Assembly (NCBI RefSeq): GCF_026339955.1
Contig: NZ_JAPEPW010000001.1
Span: 1,550,001-1,614,000, forward strand
Source: Streptomyces sp. NBC_01549
Lineage (GTDB): Bacteria; Actinomycetota; Actinomycetes; Streptomycetales; Streptomycetaceae
Direction of reading: 5' to 3'
DNA: 64,000 nt
Shown here: positions 57,593 to 64,000 of the stretch, in pieces
How positions within the stretch are numbered: the first letter of the stretch is position 1
How the letters are laid out: the number at the start of each line of letters is the position of its first letter
The notes under the pieces: model-generated
The model's input: the letters and a program-made list of their open reading frames with translations, nothing else
What the model was told of the DNA's origin: nothing
The model's database searches: none
Translations under genes and position numbers: made by a program

Positions 57593-59224
57593 TCAGCTGA
57601 CCTTGATCTCGTTGTAGACGGGCACGCTGAACTGGTTGAGCGCCACGTTGGAGACCTTGTCCGAGTAGCCCGCGCTGCCGTTCTGGTACCAGAGCGGGAT
57701 GGCTGCCATGTTGTCGCGTACGACTTTTTCGGCCTTCTGGAAGAGCTTGATGGCCTTGCCCCGGTTGGTCTCGGCGTTCGCCTGGTCGACGAGCTTGTCG
57801 AAGTCCTTGTTGGACCACTTGCCGTCGTTGGAGGAGGCGTTCGTGTAATAGAGGGGCTGCAGGAAGTTCTGGATCAGCGGATAGTCCATCTGCCAGCCGG
57901 CCCGGAACGGACCCTTCATCTTGTGCTGCCCGATCTGGTTGCGGAAGTCGGCGAAGGTGCCGACCGGGTTGCCGACGCAGGCCTTGTCGTTGCCCATCGC
58001 GTTGTTGACGGAGTTGCAGACGGCGTCGATCCACTCCTTGTGCGAGCCGGTGTCCGCGTTGTACGTGATCTTGATCTGTCCGCCGGGCAGGCCCCCGCCC
58101 TCCTGGATCAGCTTCTTGGCCTCGGACGGGTCGTACGCGCAGAAGTCGCCGCACAGTCCGTCCTGGAAGCCGCCGCTACTGCCGAGCACCGGTGAGGTCC
58201 AGTCGGTGGCGGGGGTACGGGTCTTCTGGAAGATCGTGCTGGTGATCTGCTTCCGGTTGATCGCCATGGACAGGCCCTTGCGGACCTTCGCCATCCCGCT
58301 CGTGTCCCAGCTCTTGTCATAAAACGGGAAAGCGAGCGTCTGGATGATGCCGGCCGGAGTATTGATGTATCGGCCCGAGAGGTCGCTCTTCACGTTCTTG
58401 AGCTGAGAGGCGGGCACGTCGTCGACGAGGTCGAGGTTGCCGGCCAGCAGGTCGGTGTAAGCGGTGTTGTTGTCGGTGTAGACCTTCAGGTCCACACCGC
58501 CGTTGCGCGCCTTGTCCGTCCCGGGGTACGCGTCCCACTTCCGCAGGGACATCACCGAGCCCTTGGTGTACGAGTCGATGGTGTAGGGCCCGTTGCCGAC
58601 CGGCTTCTTCAGCCAGGCGGCGTGGTCGTCGAAGAACGCCTTGGGCAGCGGCGCGTAGGCCACGTAGCCGAGGGTGTCGGGGAACGTCGAGAACTTCTGG
58701 TTGAGCTTCACGGTGAAGGTGTGGGTGCCGGTGACCTTCAGCCCGGACAGTTTGCTCGCGCTCTGCTTCCCGGTGTCGGGGTGGACCTTGTCGTAGCCGT
58801 CGATATAGCCGAAGAAGTACGCGTTCTTCTGGTTGTTCTTGAGGCTGGCCCCGTAGTTCCAGGCGTCCACGAAGGACCGGGCGGTGACGGCCTCCCCGTT
58901 GCTGAACGTCCAGCCACTCCTGACGGTGATCTTGAAATGCTTCGAGTCCGAGGTCTCGATCTTCTGCGCCAGCATGTTCTGGGCCGCGCCGGTCTTGGCG
59001 TCGTACCGCTTCAGGCCCCGGAAGATCATGTCGAGGACCTTGCCGCCCTGCACCTCGTTGGTGTTGGCCGGCTCCAGCGGGTTCTGCGGGTCACCCCAGG
59101 AGGAACTCAGGACCCCGGAGCCGCTGCTGCCACCCCCGCCCCCGCCCCCGCCCCCGCAAGCGGTCGCCACGAGGGCCATCGCCGCCGCCCCCGCGGCCCA
59201 TGTGGCGTGCGTCGCTCCACGCAT
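57593..59224 (-). CDS. Peptide ABC transporter substrate-binding lipoprotein (operon 1)
   Basis: A 543-residue SBP_bac_5 lipoprotein. Signal and lipobox are MALVATACG (Cys near 23), followed by a Gly/Ser run. The mature protein has the DppA/OppA pattern (DMIFRGLKRYDAKTG, WTFSNGEAVTARSFVDAWNYG, MAINRKQI). It captures peptides outside the membrane and delivers them to DppBC. GGGAGG lies 6 nt before the ATG. First gene of operon 1, with an inverted repeat (59274-59295) about 50 bp upstream. Confidence 0.94.
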   Translation of the reverse strand: MRGATHATWAAGAAAMALVATACGGGGGGGGGSSGSGVLSSSWGDPQNPLEPANTNEVQGGKVLDMIFRGLKRYDAKTGAAQNMLAQKIETSDSKHFKITVRSGWTFSNGEAVTARSFVDAWNYGASLKNNQKNAYFFGYIDGYDKVHPDTGKQSASKLSGLKVTGTHTFTVKLNQKFSTFPDTLGYVAYAPLPKAFFDDHAAWLKKPVGNGPYTIDSYTKGSVMSLRKWDAYPGTDKARNGGVDLKVYTDNNTAYTDLLAGNLDLVDDVPASQLKNVKSDLSGRYINTPAGIIQTLAFPFYDKSWDTSGMAKVRKGLSMAINRKQITSTIFQKTRTPATDWTSPVLGSSGGFQDGLCGDFCAYDPSEAKKLIQEGGGLPGGQIKITYNADTGSHKEWIDAVCNSVNNAMGNDKACVGNPVGTFADFRNQIGQHKMKGPFRAGWQMDYPLIQNFLQPLYYTNASSNDGKWSNKDFDKLVDQANAETNRGKAIKLFQKAEKVVRDNMAAIPLWYQNGSAGYSDKVSNVALNQFSVPVYNEIKVS

Positions 59225-59273
59225 GGAGTGCCTCCCAGAGTGCGCTGCCGTCAGCGCCGCGGCGCTGTTCCGT

Positions 59274-59295
59274 TACCGGCCAATATCGGCCGGTA
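59274..59295. promoter_or_regulatory. Inverted repeat TACCGGCC-N6-GGCCGGTA upstream of the SBP gene
   Basis: Perfect 8-bp arms around AATATC, 50 bp before the lipoprotein ATG. The position suits an operator for the first dpp operon. The regulator is unknown. The half-site resembles the core ACCGGCCGGT of the palindrome at 17198-17217. Confidence 0.55.
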
Positions 59296-59343
59296 CCGCA
59301 CGTACCGCATATTCAGGCCACCCGTACGTGGAATCGCACACCC

Positions 59344-59406
59344 ATATGTGTCAGCGCGATATGTGTCAGGCACGACATGGGGCAGGCCCGACATGCGTCA
59401 GGCGCG
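59344..59406. repeat. Four 15-16-nt tandem repeats between the VOC and SBP genes
   Basis: Units: ATATGTGTCAGCGCG (59344-59358), ATATGTGTCAGGCACG (59359-59374), ACATGGGGCAGGCCCG (59375-59390) and ACATGCGTCAGGCGCG (59391-59406). They lie upstream of the first dpp operon and run over the stop codon of the VOC gene. Possible regulator sites or slippage product. Confidence 0.75.
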
Positions 59407-59781
59407 CGCCACCAACTCCACCTCGAAGCCGTCCGCGTCCTCCAGATACGCGGCGCAGTGCTCCGGGCCGCCCGCGTGCGGATAGCGGTCCGGGAAGAGA
59501 GGGGACCAGCCGTGCCGGGGCGCCTCGGCCACGAGACCGTCGAGTTCGGTCCGGTCCGCCACGTGGAAGGCCAGGTGGTTCAGACCGGGGCGCAGCCGGT
59601 CGTGGGAGCCCACCCGCAGCGCGGGCGACTGCTCGACGACCAGATACGTCTCGCCCCGGCGCCAACTGCGGCCGTGCGGCCACTCCTGGTACGGCTCACA
59701 GCCCAGGCGCTCCAGCAGCCATCCCCAGGAGCGGACCGCGCGCCTCAGGTCCGGCACCCACAGTTCGACGTGGTGCAGCAT
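59398..59781 (-). CDS. VOC (glyoxalase/bleomycin-resistance fold) protein
   Basis: A 127-residue single vicinal-oxygen-chelate domain: MLHHVELWVPDLRRAVRSWGWLLERLG, LNHLAFHVADRTELDGL, and a terminal DADGFEVELVA with the metal-ligand Glu. The substrate is unknown. The start is placed at ATG 59781; GTG 59790 is an alternative, and the G-rich stretch lies between them. It sits alone between the two dpp operons. Confidence 0.82.
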   Translation of the reverse strand: MLHHVELWVPDLRRAVRSWGWLLERLGCEPYQEWPHGRSWRRGETYLVVEQSPALRVGSHDRLRPGLNHLAFHVADRTELDGLVAEAPRHGWSPLFPDRYPHAGGPEHCAAYLEDADGFEVELVARA

Positions 59782-59804
59782 CTCCCCCACCCGTTCTTCC
59801 CCCA

Positions 59805-59850
59805 CACAAAAAAGACGGTTCCCGGCACCGCGGTGGCGGTGCCGGGAACC
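59805..59850 (-). terminator. Canonical intrinsic terminator of dpp operon 2
   Basis: Arms 59817-59831 (GGTTCCCGGCACCGC) and 59836-59850 form a perfect 15-bp stem with a 4-nt loop. On the minus strand this is followed by GTCTTTTTTGTG. It is the clearest rho-independent terminator in the window, 28 nt after the dppF stop. Confidence 0.93.
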
Positions 59851-59878
59851 GGCCGGTCGATCACGGAACGCGTGGCGC

Positions 59879-61024
59879 TCAGGCCGCGTGCACGACGTCC
59901 TTCTCCTCGGCGAAGTGGCACGCCGACTCGTGGGACGCCGGCGAGTCCACGCCCATGAAGACCTCGGGTACCGCGAGGATCGGGGTCTCCACGGAACACC
60001 TGTCCTGGGCCTTCCAGCAGCGGGTACGGAAGCTGCAGCCCGACGGCGGGTTGGCCGGGGACGGCACGTCACCGGTCAGGATGATCCGCTCGCGGTGCTC
60101 ACGGGCCTCCGGGTCCGGCACCGGGACCGCCGACAGCAGCGCCTGGGTGTAGGGGTGCGTCGGGTGGTCGTAGATCTGCTCGTCGGTGCCGATCTCCGCC
60201 ATCTTGCCGAGGTACATCACGCCGACCCGGTCCGAGATGTGCCGGACGATCGACAGGTCGTGCGCGATGAAGAGGTAGGAGAGGTTGAACTCGTCCTGGA
60301 GCCGCTCCATCAGGTTGATGACCTGTGCCTGCACCGACACGTCCAGCGCCGAGACCGGCTCGTCGCAGATGATGATCTCGGGGTTGAGCGCGAGACCGCG
60401 GGCGATGCCGATGCGCTGACGCTGACCGCCCGAGAACTGGTGCGGGTAGCGGTTGATGTACTCGGGGTTGAGACCGACCACGTCCAGCAGTTCCTGGACC
60501 TTGCGCCGCCGGTCGCCCTTCGGAGCCACCTCGGGGTGGATGTCGAAGGGCTCACCGATGATGTCGCCCACCGTCATACGGGGGTTGAGCGAGGTGTACG
60601 GGTCCTGGAAGACCATCTGGATGTTGCGGCGCACGGCCTTCAGGGCGCGCCCGGACAGCTTGGTGATGTCCTGGCCCTTGTAGAAGATCTCGCCCGCGGT
60701 GGCCCGCTCCAGGTTCATCAGGAGCTTGGCCACGGTGGACTTGCCGCAGCCGGACTCGCCCACGATGCCCAGCGTCTCGCCCTGGTGCAGATCGAAGGAG
60801 ACACCGTCGACGGCCTTCACCGCGCCGATCTGCCGCTTGAACAGGATGCCCTGGGTGAGCGGGAAGTGCTTCTTCAGGTTGCGCACCTGAAGGATCGGTT
60901 CACCACGGTCCACGGGTGCCTCGATCGCGGCGACCGCCTCCGTCTCGGAGTGGGCGTCGACGACCTCCACCTCGGAGACGTTCGGGGTGGCCTCCTGCTC
61001 GTCGTTCTTGCTGAGCTCAGCCAT
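59879..61024 (-). CDS. Peptide ABC transporter ATPase, DppF-like (operon 2)
   Basis: A 381-residue ABC ATPase: Walker [10 protein letters not shown], signature FSGGQRQR, Walker [13 protein letters not shown], Cys cluster [14 protein letters not shown]. An acidic 40-residue N-terminal extension (NDEQEATPNVSEVEVVDAHS) is absent from the operon-1 copy. It overlaps dppD by 8 nt. Last gene of operon 2, ending at a canonical terminator. By position it corresponds to the bldK region of S. coelicolor (from memory). Confidence 0.94.
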   Translation of the reverse strand: MAELSKNDEQEATPNVSEVEVVDAHSETEAVAAIEAPVDRGEPILQVRNLKKHFPLTQGILFKRQIGAVKAVDGVSFDLHQGETLGIVGESGCGKSTVAKLLMNLERATAGEIFYKGQDITKLSGRALKAVRRNIQMVFQDPYTSLNPRMTVGDIIGEPFDIHPEVAPKGDRRRKVQELLDVVGLNPEYINRYPHQFSGGQRQRIGIARGLALNPEIIICDEPVSALDVSVQAQVINLMERLQDEFNLSYLFIAHDLSIVRHISDRVGVMYLGKMAEIGTDEQIYDHPTHPYTQALLSAVPVPDPEAREHRERIILTGDVPSPANPPSGCSFRTRCWKAQDRCSVETPILAVPEVFMGVDSPASHESACHFAEEKDVVHAA

Positions 61025-62075
61025 GGATCGTCTCCTTCCAGAAGTGGCAGGCCGAACCGCGGCCGACCAGCTCGGTGCCGTCCTGCTCGCTGACCGGGAG
61101 CAGCCCCGGGACGTCCGTACGGCAGATGTCCTGGGCCTTGGGGCAGCGCGGGTTGAAGGCGCAACCGCTCGGAATGTGCAGCAGGTTGGGCGGCAGACCC
61201 TTGATCGCGTACAGCTCCTGGCCCTTCTGGTCCAGGCGCGGGATCGAGTCCAGCAGACCCCGCGTGTACGGGTGCGCGGGGCGCTTGTACAGCTCGTGGA
61301 CCGGGGCACGCTCCACGATCCGGCCCGCGTACATCACGGCGATCTTGTCCGCGACGTCGGCGACGACGCCGAGGTCGTGGGTGATCAGGATCAGGCCCAT
61401 GTTGTACTCGCGCTGAAGATCCGCGAGCAGGTCCATGACCTGGGCCTGGACCGTCACGTCGAGCGCCGTGGTGGGCTCGTCCGCGATGATCAGGTCCGGC
61501 TCCAGGGCCAGCGCCATCGCGATCATGATGCGCTGGCGCATACCGCCCGAGAACTGGTGCGGGTAGTCGTTCACACGGGCCGCGGCGGCCGGGATCTTCA
61601 CCCGGTCCATCAGCTCGATCGCCTTGACCTTGGCCTCCTTCTTGGAGAGGCCCTGGTGCACCCGGAACATCTCGCCGAGCTGGTAGCCGACGGACAGGAC
61701 CGGGTTGAGCGAGCTGAGCGCGTCCTGGAAGATCATGGCGATCTTCTGGCCGCGGATCTTGCGGCGCTCCTCGCCCGACATCTTGAGCATGTCCTGGCCG
61801 CGGAAGAGGATCTCGCCCTGCGGGATCCTCGCCGGCGGCATGTCGAGGATGCCCATGATCGCCTGCGCGGTCACGGACTTGCCGGAGCCGGACTCGCCGA
61901 GCACGGCGAGGGTCTCGCCCGCGCTGACGCTGTAGTTGACACCGTTGACCGCCTTGGCCACGCCCTCGCGGGTGTGGAACTCGACGTGCAGGTCACGCAC
62001 TTCGAGCAGCGGCCCGTCGTCGGTGCCGCCCTTACGCGGGGCGGGCACCGGGACGGAGTCTTCGATGATGGTCAC
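61017..62075 (-). CDS. Peptide ABC transporter ATPase, DppD-like (operon 2)
   Basis: A 352-residue ABC ATPase: Walker [18 protein letters not shown] signature, [19 protein letters not shown]-terminal [15 protein letters not shown] 20-residue leader ([19 protein letters not shown]) precedes the domain. It starts at GTG. It is very similar to the operon-1 DppD but without the repeat insert near the C-terminus. Confidence 0.94.
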   Translation of the reverse strand: MTIIEDSVPVPAPRKGGTDDGPLLEVRDLHVEFHTREGVAKAVNGVNYSVSAGETLAVLGESGSGKSVTAQAIMGILDMPPARIPQGEILFRGQDMLKMSGEERRKIRGQKIAMIFQDALSSLNPVLSVGYQLGEMFRVHQGLSKKEAKVKAIELMDRVKIPAAAARVNDYPHQFSGGMRQRIMIAMALALEPDLIIADEPTTALDVTVQAQVMDLLADLQREYNMGLILITHDLGVVADVADKIAVMYAGRIVERAPVHELYKRPAHPYTRGLLDSIPRLDQKGQELYAIKGLPPNLLHIPSGCAFNPRCPKAQDICRTDVPGLLPVSEQDGTELVGRGSACHFWKETIHG

Positions 62076-62086
62076 GTACGCCTCCC

Positions 62087-63034
62087 TCAGCGCAGCTTCG
62101 GGTCGAGGGCGTTACGGACGGCCTCACCGAGCATGATGAATGCCAGCACCGTGATGCTGAGCATGATCGACGGATAGAGCATGATCCACTGCGCCACGCG
62201 GATCTGGTTGCCGCCGTCCGAGATGTCGTTGCCCCAGGACACGCCGTTGAGGCCGAGGCCCAGGAAGGACAGGGTCGCCTCGGCGGAGATGTAGACGCCG
62301 AGCGAGATGGTGGAGACGACGATCACGGGGGCGAGCGTGTTCGGCAGGATGTGCCGGAACATGATCCGCGGGGTGCTCGCGCCCAGGGCCTTGGCCGCGT
62401 GGACGTAGTCGGCCTGCTTCGTGGTGATCACCGCGCCACGCATCACGCGGGCGATCTGCGTCCAGCCGAAGGCGGCCAGCGCGCCGATGACGACCCAGGT
62501 CGTGCGGTCCGGGAAGGAGGTCAGCACGACCATGGTGGCGAGCAGGAACGGGATGCCGAAGAAGACGTCCGTCAGACGCGACAGGATCGAGTCGACGACG
62601 CCGCCGAAGTATCCGGCGATCATGCCCATCAGGCCGCCCACGACCGTCACCGCGAGGGTGGTGCCGAAGCCCACGGCCACGGAGGCCCGGGTGCCGTAGA
62701 TGACACGGGCGTAGACGCTGCGGCCCTGCTGGTCGTAGCCCAGCCAGTCCCCGGAGAAGACATGGCCGAACTTCGGCTTCTGCAGGAAGTGCTTGGCCAG
62801 GTCGCCCTTGATGGGGTCGGTGTCGGTGAACAGCCCGGGGAAGAAGGTGATCGTCAGCAGCAGCAGGATCAGCACCGCCGAGACACCGAAGATCCAGCTG
62901 TGCCGGAGGTCGTTCCAGGCGTCGCCCCACAGGCTGCGGGACTTCTCCGGCTTGTTCACCGCAGGCGTCACCGGGGTCGCTCCGCCAGCGGTGGCCACCG
63001 CCGTCTGGACGTCGGTCTTGGTCACGTCAGGCAT
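62087..63034 (-). CDS. Peptide ABC transporter permease, DppC-like (operon 2)
   Basis: A 315-residue permease: Thr/Ala/Val-rich 30-residue leader, SLWGDAWNDLRHSWIFGVSAVLILLLL as first helix, and EAA loop AAKALGASTPRIMFRHILPN. It overlaps dppB by 8 nt; 11 bp separate it from dppD. Confidence 0.93.
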   Translation of the reverse strand: MPDVTKTDVQTAVATAGGATPVTPAVNKPEKSRSLWGDAWNDLRHSWIFGVSAVLILLLLTITFFPGLFTDTDPIKGDLAKHFLQKPKFGHVFSGDWLGYDQQGRSVYARVIYGTRASVAVGFGTTLAVTVVGGLMGMIAGYFGGVVDSILSRLTDVFFGIPFLLATMVVLTSFPDRTTWVVIGALAAFGWTQIARVMRGAVITTKQADYVHAAKALGASTPRIMFRHILPNTLAPVIVVSTISLGVYISAEATLSFLGLGLNGVSWGNDISDGGNQIRVAQWIMLYPSIMLSITVLAFIMLGEAVRNALDPKLR

Positions 63035-63959
63035 AGCGAATCCTCGGGTCCAGGACCGCGTACAGCAGGTCGACGAGCAGGCTGGCGAGGAGGTAGACGA
63101 TGACCAGGATGGTCACCAGGCCCACGAGCGTGGTGCCCTCCCGGCGCACGATGGACTGGTAGATCGTGCCGCCGATGCCCTGGATGTTGAACAGGCCCTC
63201 GGTGACGACGGCTCCGCCCATCAGCGCGCCGATGTCGGTGCCCAGGTAGGTGATCACGGGGATCAGCGAGTTGCGCATGAGGTGGACGCCCACCACACGG
63301 CTCTTGGGCAGGCCCTTGGCGACGGCGGTACGGATGTAGTCGGCGCGCATGTTCTCGGCGACCGACGTACGGGTGAGCCGGGTCACATAGGCCAGCGAGG
63401 CGGTCGCGAGGACGAACGCCGGCATCAGCAACTCGTTGAAGTTCGTGGAGTCGTTCACGTTCGGCGGCAGCCAGTTGAGCTGGAAGGCGAAGACGACCTT
63501 CAGGATGAAGCCGAGGACGAACACCGGAACCGAGATCAGCAGCAGCGAGACCAGCAGGATCGCGTTGTCCGCGAACCGCCCGGCGCGCATGCCCGCCCAG
63601 ACGCCCAGGATCAAGCCCAGGACCAACTCGATGGCGAAGGCCAGCCCGCCAAGACGGAGGGTCACCGGGAACGCCTCGCCGAGCACGTCCGTGACGGGGC
63701 GGCCGCTCGCGATCTGCGTGCCGAAGTCGAAGTGAAGGATCATGTCCTTCATGTAGTGGTAGTACTGCACCAGGATCGGCTGGTCCAGGCCGTACTGATG
63801 TCTCAGTGAGGCGATGACGGCAGGGCTTCCGCCCTTGTCGCCGAACAGGCCTCGCACGGGGTCGCCGGGCAGGGCGTAGACCATGAGAAAGATCAGCAGG
63901 GTTGTCCCGATGAAGACCGGGATCATCTGGAGCAGTCGTCGTGCGACGTAGCGCCCCAT
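63027..63959 (-). CDS. Peptide ABC transporter permease, DppB-like (operon 2)
   Basis: A 310-residue permease: MGRYVARRLLQMIPVFIGTTLLIFL, six helices, EAA loop DYIRTAVAKGLPKSRVVGVHLMRNSL. GGAGG lies 4 nt before ATG 63959. The substrate-binding lipoprotein expected upstream would lie beyond position 64000; the remaining 41 bases show no gene. Confidence 0.94.
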   Translation of the reverse strand: MGRYVARRLLQMIPVFIGTTLLIFLMVYALPGDPVRGLFGDKGGSPAVIASLRHQYGLDQPILVQYYHYMKDMILHFDFGTQIASGRPVTDVLGEAFPVTLRLGGLAFAIELVLGLILGVWAGMRAGRFADNAILLVSLLLISVPVFVLGFILKVVFAFQLNWLPPNVNDSTNFNELLMPAFVLATASLAYVTRLTRTSVAENMRADYIRTAVAKGLPKSRVVGVHLMRNSLIPVITYLGTDIGALMGGAVVTEGLFNIQGIGGTIYQSIVRREGTTLVGLVTILVIVYLLASLLVDLLYAVLDPRIRYA

Positions 63960-64000
63960 CGTGCCTCCATGTAGTTACTACGACGACAGCCGACGGGCCC

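Noticed and set aside
1..64000. tRNA genes or CRISPR arrays
   Set aside because: No T-loop GGTTCGA context with a matching acceptor stem, and no regular repeat-spacer pattern, was seen.

Overview
The window is about 71 percent G+C by eye, with GTG/TTG starts, many 4-nt start/stop overlaps and clear actinobacterial families (mycothiol deacetylase, DUF3117, whiJ-type XRE/DUF397 pairs, TatB/HtrA/SigE). It is almost certainly a Streptomyces chromosome segment from the conserved core arm. Gene order from corA (4.5 kb) to mshB (35.3 kb) follows, from memory, both Streptomyces coelicolor around SCO5112-SCO5150 and Mycobacterium tuberculosis around Rv1170-Rv1239c, in mirror orientation. No rRNA, tRNA, CRISPR array, transposase or integrase was seen.

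Layout. 0-4 kb: PHP phosphoesterase, zinc-ribbon DUF6758 protein, MFS exporter, SUFU-domain protein. 4-10.5 kb: CorA, a small unknown protein, a LppX/LolA-like lipoprotein, a soluble MgtE-N/CBS protein, DUF1003 and Mrp. 10.5-16.6 kb: the envelope-stress block sigE-rseA-htrA, then tatB, with a divergent O-methyltransferase; an ECF-type promoter lies upstream of sigE. 16.6-25.7 kb: DUF3117, enoyl-CoA hydratase, TagA, DivIVA-like protein, FolP2-type protein, LOG protein, DapE, a lysozyme-like protein, a small secreted protein, DapC and FdxA. DapC and DapE are consecutive steps of the succinylase route to meso-diaminopimelate and lysine. 25.8-31.4 kb: GNAT and SirB1-like proteins, then an ABC transporter plus DesK/DesR-type two-component operon with an inverted repeat upstream. 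31.5-35.3 kb: a YoaR/VanW-like membrane protein with a collagen-like N-terminus, DUF6113 and MshB.

35.3-50.6 kb is an accessory island between mshB and the S9 peptidase gene. It holds a HEPN protein with an RNKIAH motif, a DUF6247/RelE-like toxin-antitoxin-like pair, a frameshifted HTH gene, a NIPSNAP protein, a giant membrane-anchored STAND NTPase with 14 WD40 repeats, a whiJ-type cluster (RsbW-like kinase, XRE-DUF5753, DUF397) and a complete Type I restriction-modification operon. A 27-bp direct repeat flanks the 4.2-kb segment carrying the NIPSNAP and STAND-WD40 genes. This island is the best place to look for an undescribed defence or signalling system.

50.7-64 kb: a small membrane protein, an S9 peptidase and two tandem paralogous Dpp/Opp peptide ABC operons separated by a VOC gene. 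The first is complete (SBP-B-C-D-F). The second (B-C-D-F) runs off the window. The S9 peptidase beside peptide importers suggests peptide uptake and turnover.
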